A DNA stretch of 27,296 nucleotides, taken from CALCCV01 sp964388665 (lineage in GTDB: Bacteria > Bdellovibrionota > Bdellovibrionia > Bdellovibrionales > Bdellovibrionaceae). Positions 8,532 through 15,770 of the stretch are shown piece after piece (the stretch's first letter is position 1; the number at the start of each line of letters is the position of its first letter). The stretch covers positions 1 through 27,296 of the forward strand of contig CAYMBJ010000053.1 of assembly GCA_964388665.1 (NCBI GenBank), in the 5' to 3' direction. The notes under the pieces are model-generated. The model was not told where the DNA came from. It saw only the letters and a list, made by a program, of their open reading frames with translations, and made no database searches. The position numbers and the translations under genes are program-made.

Positions 8532-10724
8532 TCAGCGTATCTCGATAAACTTTTCCTGAAGTGGCGAAAGGCGCGTGACCTTTTTGTTCTGACGAATTTC
8601 TTTTGCCATAAGTAGGAGCGACTCGTCAGCAAGCTCTTTTGCTGCGGGGAGAAGCTCTTTGTCATGCACCAAGCAGGCCACCCGAAAGCTGCTCTTCCCG
8701 CTTTGGCTGGCTCCCAAAAATTGACCGGCACCGCGCATTTCTAAATCTTTTTCTGCAATCGCGAAACCATCGGTATTTGTTTCTAAAAACTTCGCTCTGG
8801 CCATGGCCTCGGCAGAAGCCTCCGGGCCAAGCAACAAAATGCAATAGCTTTTGTGTTCCCCGCGCCCGACCCGTCCACGCAACTGATGCAATTGTGACAT
8901 GCCAAAATTCTCGGCGTGCTCTATCAAAATAACATTGGCGTTGGCCACATCCACACCCACTTCAATCACAGTGGTGCTCATAAGAATTGTTATGTTACCA
9001 GCGCGGAAGTCTGAAAAGACCTGCTCTTTTTCGTCTGCTGAGAGTTGGCCATGCAATAGCCCCACCCGCACTTGCGGAAATTTTTCTTGCAAGACTTTAA
9101 ACTCTTTGACTAGATTTTTTTTGGTCTTTTGCGTGATTTCCTTTGCAGCGATCTCTGACTCATTGATTTGCGGATAGATGATGTAGGCCTGACGTCCTTT
9201 TTGAACCTGCTTGTGAACAAAATCAAATGCCGCGTCTCGATTTTGCCAGCCCGTGGCCCGTGTTTGAATCTGCTGACGCCCTTGAGGTTTTTGCCTCAGG
9301 CTTGAAATTGAAAGATCACCAAAAAGAGTGAGGCCAAGCGTTCTGGGTATGGGAGTCGCAGACATCAATAGGACGTGCGGAGCTAAGGCGCTTTTAGCTT
9401 GGAGCCGCCCACGCTGCTCTACACCAAAACGATGCTGCTCATCTATGATGACCAATTGCAACTTTTTGAATCGCACGCGATCTTCTAGCAGCGCATGAGT
9501 GCCAATCAGCAAGCCCACCTGGCCCTTTGCCGTCCCGGCGAGCAGAGCTGCTCGATGGACAGCCGAAGCGCGCCCCAATAGCAAATCGATGTGAATTCCA
9601 AGGGGGGTTAGCAAAGGTGCCAGCCATTTTTGTGCCAACAAAAAATGCTGCTCGGCCAATACTTCAGTTGGTGCCATCATGGCAACCTGGCCGCCACAAG
9701 CAATCACATGTGCGGCCGTAAGAAAGCTGACCACGGTTTTTCCCGATCCCACATCTCCCTGCAAAAGGCGCTGCATGGGATGCGGTAAAGCCAAATCTGC
9801 TTGAATCTCAGAAAACACTCTCTCTTGATCGCCAGTGAGTGCAAAGGGCAACTGCGCGATGAATGCGGGCAACAGCGATGGGTCCTTGAGCTTCAGGGTC
9901 TCACTCCTTGTTGTTTCACGACGGAGACGAGAGACTGCCAAGCCCAACTGATAGTTAAAAAATTCTTCAAATGCCAATCGCTTTCGATAGGGATTGCCCA
10001 CTCCCAGCCAAGATTCAGGCCAAGTGATTTTGGGCTGGTGAATCTCGCCAATGGCGGTCGCCAGCGAAATGAGCTCTGAGGTGAGCTCTGAAGAATTCTC
10101 TGAAGTGCGCGCTGAAGTGCGTTCTGAGGTGAGATGAAATTTTTCTTTCAAAGACTGCGGAATCAAATCCAAGGACTCTTTGTCTTCTAAATCCGACCAC
10201 GCCTGTTGAATGATCTTGCCGATCTTGGTCGACGACAGTCCGCCAATCTCTGAATAGACAGGAATGATCTTGTCTTCAGGAGTGAAATGTTCAGAACTTT
10301 GCGTTTGCTGGGCAATAAATTCGAGGTTGGGATGAATCAACCAAAGCTTCGCGCCCTCGATTTGGGCTTTGCCGGTAAGATGCACCATTGTGCCCACCTG
10401 CAACTTCTGAAAATAGCCGCGAAAGGGAGCTCTAAAAAACTTGACCAAGGCTTGGCCATTGTCGAGTTTCAGTGATATTTGGTGCCCCATTCGACCCGCT
10501 CCAAGGTGAAGCGCGTGCGAGCCCGCAATGTATCCGGTGATTTGCACCACTTTGTCATTGTGCTCAGGTTGGACATCATGAATTACTCTTTGAATTTCAA
10601 AGGTTCTCGGCAAATTCCAAAGCAAATCGCGAACCGTAGCAATGCCATGATCGCGAAAAATATTGCCTATTTTCGGGCCAACACCACGAATGTACTGAAT
10701 GGGGCTATCAAGACCTAGGGCCAT
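8532..10724 (-). CDS. recG: ATP-dependent DNA helicase RecG
   Basis: 730-aa superfamily 2 helicase that remodels stalled forks and Holliday junctions. The N-terminal wedge/OB region occupies about 1-190. Helicase motifs follow: Walker A GDVGSGKT at 323-330, APTEVLAEQH at 351-360, motif II DEQH at 428-431, and SATPIPRT at 455-462. Domain 2 has the STTVIEVGVDVANAN and QLRGRVGRG segments. The C-terminus is complete. An unusual stretch at about 199-219 (SERT/SART/SENS/SELT/SELI) is encoded by five 12-nt repeats and lies in the linker between wedge and helicase domains. The ATG at 10724 is 60 nt from the divergent HD-GYP gene, so both promoters must share this short gap; neither is clear. Confidence 0.96.
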   Translation of the reverse strand: MALGLDSPIQYIRGVGPKIGNIFRDHGIATVRDLLWNLPRTFEIQRVIHDVQPEHNDKVVQITGYIAGSHALHLGAGRMGHQISLKLDNGQALVKFFRAPFRGYFQKLQVGTMVHLTGKAQIEGAKLWLIHPNLEFIAQQTQSSEHFTPEDKIIPVYSEIGGLSSTKIGKIIQQAWSDLEDKESLDLIPQSLKEKFHLTSERTSARTSENSSELTSELISLATAIGEIHQPKITWPESWLGVGNPYRKRLAFEEFFNYQLGLAVSRLRRETTRSETLKLKDPSLLPAFIAQLPFALTGDQERVFSEIQADLALPHPMQRLLQGDVGSGKTVVSFLTAAHVIACGGQVAMMAPTEVLAEQHFLLAQKWLAPLLTPLGIHIDLLLGRASAVHRAALLAGTAKGQVGLLIGTHALLEDRVRFKKLQLVIIDEQHRFGVEQRGRLQAKSALAPHVLLMSATPIPRTLGLTLFGDLSISSLRQKPQGRQQIQTRATGWQNRDAAFDFVHKQVQKGRQAYIIYPQINESEIAAKEITQKTKKNLVKEFKVLQEKFPQVRVGLLHGQLSADEKEQVFSDFRAGNITILMSTTVIEVGVDVANANVILIEHAENFGMSQLHQLRGRVGRGEHKSYCILLLGPEASAEAMARAKFLETNTDGFAIAEKDLEMRGAGQFLGASQSGKSSFRVACLVHDKELLPAAKELADESLLLMAKEIRQNKKVTRLSPLQEKFIEIR
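10075..10134. repeat. 12-nt x5 tandem repeat inside recG
   Basis: Five in-frame units of about TCTGAAGTGCGC (plus strand) span exactly 60 nt. They code for a tetrapeptide repeat with consensus S-E-x-T between the wedge and motor domains of RecG. Confidence 0.85.
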
Positions 10725-10784
10725 AAGTTTTCATTTTGCACCTTTTGATTTTCAGGTCAATGAATCAGTAGTAAGCTGGAAGTC

Positions 10785-11729
10785 ATGAACACATTGGGCT
10801 TTTTTCGCATTCGCTTGAGCACGATTCGTCCTGAAAAAGAAACGAATTTTAATATTTATATTCTTGTTGACGGCAGAATAATCCTCTATCTAAAGGCTGG
10901 CGACAAAATGTCCTCTGCCAAGGTGCACACTCTCCACCGGCGCGACACTGGCGACTCGTTTTTTGTAAAGAACGAAGACAAACCCACCTATAGAGCTTGG
11001 ATCAAAGCAGAGATCAATTCAAACCTTAATGATCCCATCAGCAAAGCCCAAATCTTGCGCGAAAGCTCCTTGGCGATCATTGAAGACCTTTTCGAAAACC
11101 CAGATATCAACATGGCGCTAGATGAATCTCGCCCCGTGATCAAAGACTTTATGAGTTTGATGGATGAGTCCCCCGAAGCAATGCAATATCTTCTAACACT
11201 TTCTGGGCACGATTTTTATACCTACAACCATTCACTGGATGTAGGCATTTACTCACTAGGTTTGGCAAAAGAGTTGGGCTTTGGCGAGGCAGACCTAGAA
11301 GAGCTGGGTGTCAGCGCCTTGTTTCATGACATTGGCAAACGCAATGTGCAATTGGACATCCTGTGCAAGTCCGGGCCATTGAGTGAAGCGGAATGGGAGC
11401 AAATGCGCAAACATCCCCAATATGGATTGATCATTTTAAATGAAAATCCCAATATTTCTGACGCCATGAAGGCCGCCTGCTATGAGCATCACGAAAGCTG
11501 GTCTGGAAACGGCTACCCTCAGCAGCTGGTTGGTAATGAAATTCATCCCTTTGCGCGCATTGTTGCCATCACTGACACCTATGACGCGATGACCACTCAG
11601 AGATCATACAATGTCCCAATGCGCCCTGCCGAAGCCATTACAATGATGAAAGAAAAGCTAGCTGGCCGATATGACCCAGCCATGCTCCGCGCGCTACAAT
11701 CGATATTATCACTTCTGAATGCTGCTTAA
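10785..11729 (+). CDS. HD-GYP domain protein, probable c-di-GMP phosphodiesterase
   Basis: 314 aa, cytoplasmic, no membrane segment. The C-terminal HD-GYP domain (about 135-314) keeps its key residues: His149 in YNHSLDVG, HDIGK at 181-185, HHE at 235-237, GNGYP at 241-245, and the DTYDAMTTQRSY segment at 264-275. These are the metal ligands and GYP motif of enzymes that hydrolyse cyclic di-GMP. The N-terminal 120 residues form a short sensory or interaction domain of unknown fold, including ILVDGRIILYLKAGD. No receiver domain is present. The ATG is preceded by GGAAG. The gene is divergent from recG and followed 48 nt later by a small exported protein. HD-GYP proteins affect motility and the predatory cycle in Bdellovibrio; a role here is inferred. 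Confidence 0.92.
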   Translation: MNTLGFFRIRLSTIRPEKETNFNIYILVDGRIILYLKAGDKMSSAKVHTLHRRDTGDSFFVKNEDKPTYRAWIKAEINSNLNDPISKAQILRESSLAIIEDLFENPDINMALDESRPVIKDFMSLMDESPEAMQYLLTLSGHDFYTYNHSLDVGIYSLGLAKELGFGEADLEELGVSALFHDIGKRNVQLDILCKSGPLSEAEWEQMRKHPQYGLIILNENPNISDAMKAACYEHHESWSGNGYPQQLVGNEIHPFARIVAITDTYDAMTTQRSYNVPMRPAEAITMMKEKLAGRYDPAMLRALQSILSLLNAA

Positions 11730-11777
11730 CTTGAACCGTGCAGCTATGATAGGAATGCTGCAGATGAGGCAAGATGT

Positions 11778-12323
11778 ATGAGAAAAACTCTTAATCATAT
11801 CGGCGATCGAGCGACCTTGAAAAAGATGGCAGCAAAGCGACTTTCGCACGCCCTTACGGCCGGATTGATTAGCTACTTTGCACTACCGGCTCCGATGATT
11901 TTAAAAGCTGAAGAAATCAATAATCCCATCACCTACTGTGGTCGCTATTTGACCAAGCGACAGCAGCAAATTTGCGAGAAAAAAATCGCCACCCTTGAGC
12001 TCGATTGGTACGCCTCTTCCGTATGCAACAGCTTGACACAAGACAAAGACTACGAAAAATGCATCCTCAATATCAACAAAGGCATTTTTCAAGTTGATAC
12101 AGTTCATCTTTGCGCCGCGATGGCCGAGGACTCTCAAAAGATGGCCTGTCTTGATTCGCAAAAAAATAAATTCATTTCTAAAAAGGCATTGGCAAGCTGT
12201 CGTGACTCTGCTTCTGATCAATCTAAAATCACGTGCCTCAGCACCAAAGCCCAAAAGAGAACCCCCGCCAATGACAAAGACAACTCTCAGTTTTATCAGT
12301 CACTTGAAATCAAAAAAGACTAG
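11778..12323 (+). CDS. Exported protein with four 29-residue Cys-x11-Cys repeats
   Basis: 181-aa protein, not recognised. A basic N-terminus and hydrophobic segment (about 17-44, ending APMILKAEE) suggest export. The mature part contains eight cysteines in four pairs, 54/66, 83/95, 112/124 and 141/153. Every pair is C-x11-C and the pairs repeat at exactly 29 residues. Each unit is rich in K, Q, D and S with scattered hydrophobics, which suggests short disulfide-stapled helical hairpins in the periplasm. The last 25 residues are hydrophilic. GAGG lies 8 nt before the ATG; a second ATG at 11826 would shorten the N-region. The upstream HD-GYP gene is 48 nt away. Function is unknown. Confidence 0.75.
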   Translation: MRKTLNHIGDRATLKKMAAKRLSHALTAGLISYFALPAPMILKAEEINNPITYCGRYLTKRQQQICEKKIATLELDWYASSVCNSLTQDKDYEKCILNINKGIFQVDTVHLCAAMAEDSQKMACLDSQKNKFISKKALASCRDSASDQSKITCLSTKAQKRTPANDKDNSQFYQSLEIKKD

Positions 12324-12339
12324 CCTGACAAAGCACTAG
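12324..12339 (-). repeat. Copy of dispersed motif CTAGTGCTTTGTCAGG
   Basis: This 16-nt motif, read on the minus strand, directly abuts the stop codon of the preceding gene. Near-identical copies occur at 26051-26066 (one mismatch) and 4436-4449, and a looser one precedes the transposase remnant at about 19461-19476. It may be the end of a mobile element. Confidence 0.55.
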
Positions 12340-12510
12340 GGCGTGTCCTCATACCGCCTATCCTTAATTTCCGAAGTCGTTGCCGAGTTTTGGTAAATTT
12401 TGCTGTCTAGTTTTTAACAGTGGTCGCAAACTGTCGCTTCGTATATCTTCTGTTCATCGCCTCAACATATCGAGCGCGATCGAATCAAGGGTTTAGGGGA
12501 AGTTTGGTTC
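12340..12510. other. Non-coding stretch between the Cys-repeat gene and the tandem hairpins
   Basis: No gene is seen in 12324-12741. This stretch contains a possible -10 (TATATC near 12453) without a good -35. It ends in two strong hairpins, so a small RNA of roughly 100-130 nt finishing at about 12572 is conceivable. Nothing else is recognised. Confidence 0.4.
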
Positions 12511-12538
12511 AGAGAAAAAGTTGGGGAACTTTTTCTCT
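12511..12538. terminator. Perfect 12-bp hairpin with GGGG loop, first of two
   Basis: AGAGAAAAAGTT (12511-12522) pairs perfectly with AACTTTTTCTCT (12527-12538) around a GGGG loop. It directly precedes a second perfect 12-bp hairpin, separated by a single A. The pair may form one composite terminator or the 3' end of a small RNA. Confidence 0.65.
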
Positions 12539-12539
12539 A

Positions 12540-12572
12540 AAAAGGGGGTCTTAACAGACCCCCTTTTCTTTT
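12540..12572 (+). terminator. Strong intrinsic terminator
   Basis: AAAAGGGGGTCT (12540-12551) pairs perfectly with AGACCCCCTTTT (12556-12567), loop TAAC, followed by CTTTT. This is a textbook Rho-independent terminator. The A-tract before the stem could make it work in the other direction too, but no minus-strand gene enters from the right. Confidence 0.88.
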
Positions 12573-12631
12573 GATTAACTAAAATCATTGTATTAGCGTT
12601 TTAGAACCTATTCCAAAAATAGGACCGTCGC

Positions 12632-12675
12632 GCAAAGCATGCATTGTCTATGAGTCGTGGCAATGCACACTTTGC
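12632..12675. other. Imperfect 15-bp inverted repeat upstream of the S9 peptidase gene
   Basis: GCAAAGCATGCATTG (12632-12646) and CAATGCACACTTTGC (12661-12675) pair except for two central mismatches, with a 14-nt loop. A smaller hairpin, CCTATT/AATAGG, lies at about 12607-12623. The position, 67 nt before the peptidase start, fits an operator or leader structure; no clear promoter hexamers were found. Confidence 0.5.
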
Positions 12676-12741
12676 TGCTGGAATTATTTTCGGATTGGGT
12701 CAAATAGTCAGCACGTAAGCCTTCATCATTGGGAGTTCTGC

Positions 12742-14691
12742 ATGAATTGGATCGCTAGTATCGCAGCCTTGTTTTTAACATTTTCCTTCACCCTGCAAAG
12801 CGCTGCCGCCACCAAGACATACAAAGGCCTTGGCAAGGACAGTGTCACCGCACAAGAGCTCAAAAAATATGCCCCGCCACCGCTCCGACCCGAACTTGCC
12901 GACAGAATTCAAAAAAAAGTGGAGATCACTGCGCCCGGAGTCGGAATGCTCAGCCCCGATGGAAAATCGCTTTATTTTACTTGGAGGATCAGCGGCAATA
13001 ACCAGGTCTGGAAAATGGATTCACTCGGCAGCTTTCCGATTCAATTGACCAGTGGCAAAGACCCCACTTACATTGCGGATATCTTTCCCGACGGCAGCAA
13101 ATTGGTGCTCTCGCGAGATCACCAGGGTCAGGAAAATCCAGGAATCTTGTTTTTGGACTTAAACTCGGGCTTGCTCGAAACCTTTTTTCAAAAAGAAAAG
13201 GTACAGTCTGCCTTTATGGGCTTCTCCGAAACCGGCGATAGTTTTTTCTACCGCGCCAATGACAAGGACCCTGAGAGCTTCACGATCTATCAGTACTTTC
13301 TCAAGACCAAGGTCTTGGAATCTCTGGTCAGCGAAAAAGGCACCTGGAGCCTTGCCGATCAAAAAGGTCAAGATCTCTTACTGCATAAATACACCGGAAG
13401 TCGCTCGACAGAGGTCTATCTCTTTTCTTTAGCGAACAAACGCCTGGTAGCGCTGCTCGGGCAAAATGAATCACAAAGCTACGATGTTAAATTTGGAGCT
13501 GGAGACAAAGAGTTTCTAGTAAAAACCGATAAGTTTGATGACTTCAATCGCCTGTATCAATTCAAAGAAGGTCAGTGGAAAAAAATCAGTCCCGATGTCA
13601 ATTGGGATGTTTCTGGTAGCACGATCGATAAAAGGCGCCAGCGCATCCTCATCAACATCAATGAGGGAGGCTACACCAAGCTGATCGCCTTGGACGCAAA
13701 AACATTTAAACCTATAAAAGACGCAGATTTTGCAAAAAAATTTCCTAATGCCAAGCACGTCATTCCTGGCATCACGACCAAGGATGGCCGTTACACAATG
13801 TTGCGTGTCGTGACGGCGCAGAATCCAAGCACCAGTTACGCTCTGGATTGGAAAACCATGAAATACACGCAGTGGGTGCAGCCCAGCGCGCCGGAAGTGG
13901 ATTTGACCAACTTTGTCGACGAGAAACTTGAAGAGTACACTACGCGAGATGGCGTGAAGATTCCCATGTTCGTGCACCGACCTCGCCACTGCAAGAAAGA
14001 GGCTTGCCCAGTGGTTGTGAGTTTTCATGGTGGCCCCGAAGGTCAGAGCACGGCGGGCTTTTCTCCCTTCGCTCAGCTCTTTGTTGACGAGGGGTTTATT
14101 TTTGTCGAACCCAATGTGCGAGGCTCCGTGGGGTACGGTAAAGCTTGGTTAGACAGCGACAATGGTCCATTGCGCGAAAAAGTAATCACTGACATTGAGG
14201 ACTGCGCTCAGTTTATAAAAAAGAACTGGTCAGCAACCAAAGTGGGCGTGACTGGCGGCAGCTATGGAGGCTACGCCACCTTTATGGCCATGACTAAGTT
14301 TGCCGGCGCTTATGATGCTGGCGTGGCCATCGTGGGCATGAGCAATCTTGTGACCTTTCTTGAAAACACAGCACCCTACCGACGCCACCTTCGCACCTCT
14401 GAGTATGGAGATCTAATAAAGGACCGTGAATCCCTGGTGCGCCTATCTCCGGTTACTTACATACAAAAAGTTCAAGATCCCATCTTGATCATTCAAGGCG
14501 CCAATGACCCAAGAGTCCCAGTAGGTGAGGCCTTGCAAATGCACAAACTCTTGAACAAGAAAAAGCTTTCTGAACTGATTCTCTTTAGCGACGAAGGCCA
14601 TGGCTCGCAAAATCGTGACAACTCCATTTTGCAGATTGGGCACACTCTCAATTTTTTCAATCAGCATCTTAAGGAAAAAGCAAAGCCATGA
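12742..14691 (+). CDS. Exported S9-family prolyl oligopeptidase-type serine peptidase
   Basis: 649 aa with a signal peptide (MNWIASIAALFLTFSFTLQSAAA). Residues about 60-390 form a TolB/DPP-like beta-propeller (for example SPDGKSLYFTWR). The C-terminal alpha/beta-hydrolase domain contains the S9 signature GGSYGG with Ser507, Asp589 in GANDPRVP, and His620 in DEGHG, a complete catalytic triad. HGGPEG at about 429-434 forms the oxyanion region. Such enzymes cleave short peptides or acyl-peptides; here the site is probably the periplasm or outside. GGGAG lies 6-7 nt before the ATG. Its stop overlaps the start of the next gene in ATGA, so the two are translationally coupled. Confidence 0.93.
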   Translation: MNWIASIAALFLTFSFTLQSAAATKTYKGLGKDSVTAQELKKYAPPPLRPELADRIQKKVEITAPGVGMLSPDGKSLYFTWRISGNNQVWKMDSLGSFPIQLTSGKDPTYIADIFPDGSKLVLSRDHQGQENPGILFLDLNSGLLETFFQKEKVQSAFMGFSETGDSFFYRANDKDPESFTIYQYFLKTKVLESLVSEKGTWSLADQKGQDLLLHKYTGSRSTEVYLFSLANKRLVALLGQNESQSYDVKFGAGDKEFLVKTDKFDDFNRLYQFKEGQWKKISPDVNWDVSGSTIDKRRQRILININEGGYTKLIALDAKTFKPIKDADFAKKFPNAKHVIPGITTKDGRYTMLRVVTAQNPSTSYALDWKTMKYTQWVQPSAPEVDLTNFVDEKLEEYTTRDGVKIPMFVHRPRHCKKEACPVVVSFHGGPEGQSTAGFSPFAQLFVDEGFIFVEPNVRGSVGYGKAWLDSDNGPLREKVITDIEDCAQFIKKNWSATKVGVTGGSYGGYATFMAMTKFAGAYDAGVAIVGMSNLVTFLENTAPYRRHLRTSEYGDLIKDRESLVRLSPVTYIQKVQDPILIIQGANDPRVPVGEALQMHKLLNKKKLSELILFSDEGHGSQNRDNSILQIGHTLNFFNQHLKEKAKP

Positions 14692-15770
14692 ACGCACGTT
14701 GCCTTCACGGCCTGACCTTCTTACTCTTTTTAGGAAGCTCATCCGCTTGCGTGAATATGGCAAAAGGACCATTGCCACTTCATTCTGCAGACCTCGATAG
14801 AGCTAGCACTGGAGAGCCCACAGGGGAATTGCAAAAAGACCTTGTTCTTGATGAAATATTGATTTTTGCGAAAGGTGACGATCAGAGCCTTGCCGCCTTT
14901 CAAGCGGCAGTTCAAAGTGGCGCTGATTTTGTTGTGCCCATCCTAACATTGACCAAAGACCAAGTGCTGGTGGCGCATCCACATCTCACACTTAGCGAAA
15001 ACACCTTAGATCTTGAAAAGCATAGGGGCCGAAAAACAAAAAAGAGCATTGATGGTCACGAGGTCGAAGGCTACTTTATAGAGGACTTTACTTTTGCAGA
15101 ACTCAATGAGCTTCGCAGCCAGGAAGATCGAATTGCATCGTTTGCCGAAATTCTCGCATGGCGCGAAGATCAGGAGCGCCATCTCAACAGACGGATTGGC
15201 CTTGCTCCAGAACTCAGAAGTGGTCATTCACTCAAGCGAATAAACAAAAATGCATTGACTGCCCTTTTAGCCGACATTGAAGCTTCGCCAATATTAAAAA
15301 CGCCAGATCGTCTATTTGTCCAAAGTCTCGACACCGAAGCCCTGAAGCAAATCAAAAAGCAATCTCCAAAGATTGAATTGATACAGTTGATTTCAGACCC
15401 ACCCACAAATTCAAAAAATGAGGCAAACAGCGTCACTCTCAACAGGAATCTGATTTCTGAAGGTGGCCTGCGAGACATTCGTGAATACGCCTACGGAATT
15501 GGTCTTGCCAAGACCTACCTCACTGGCAATGGACCGCTTAAAGAAGGGCTCCAGGATTGGCTGCACATGGCCCAAGCCAAAGGACTCAAAATCATTCCCT
15601 ATTTAATGTCCGAAAACCCCGGCGAGATGATCACAGAGGCTATGGGCGTCTCGCTGCGCGAGTACCTCTACTTTATGCAGCTTGGGGTCAACGGCATTCT
15701 CACAACGTCGCCCCAAGGTGCGGCACTGGCCAGAACTGAGTACCTACGCGATGAGGATGCTGAAAACTGA
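14688..15770 (+). CDS. GDPD-like lipoprotein, apparently catalytically inactive
   Basis: 360 aa. The N-terminus MNARCLHGLTFLLFLGSSSAC is a lipoprotein-type signal with a non-ideal lipobox (SSAC, Cys21). Residues about 55-355 follow the glycerophosphodiester phosphodiesterase TIM barrel: GADFVVPILTLTKDQVLVAH at 78-97, APELRS near 178, and GLKIIPYLMS...LGVNGILTTSP near the end. In active enzymes the first motif is HRG and the second ExD. Here the aligned residues are AKG (61-63) and VPI (83-85), so the catalytic His/Arg and two metal ligands are missing; His97 and the Glu of PEL remain. A non-catalytic, perhaps binding, role is inferred. It overlaps the S9 peptidase stop by 4 nt and is convergent with the next gene with no gap. 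Confidence 0.75.
   Translation: MNARCLHGLTFLLFLGSSSACVNMAKGPLPLHSADLDRASTGEPTGELQKDLVLDEILIFAKGDDQSLAAFQAAVQSGADFVVPILTLTKDQVLVAHPHLTLSENTLDLEKHRGRKTKKSIDGHEVEGYFIEDFTFAELNELRSQEDRIASFAEILAWREDQERHLNRRIGLAPELRSGHSLKRINKNALTALLADIEASPILKTPDRLFVQSLDTEALKQIKKQSPKIELIQLISDPPTNSKNEANSVTLNRNLISEGGLRDIREYAYGIGLAKTYLTGNGPLKEGLQDWLHMAQAKGLKIIPYLMSENPGEMITEAMGVSLREYLYFMQLGVNGILTTSPQGAALARTEYLRDEDAEN

Noticed and set aside
12340..12570. 6S RNA or tmRNA
   Set aside because: No 6S-type central bubble and no tag-peptide or tRNA-like ends could be recognised; only the strong hairpins are certain.
13516..14028. 170-aa minus-strand open frame opposite the S9 peptidase gene
   Set aside because: Lies antisense to the propeller-hydrolase coding region; composition reflects the opposite strand.
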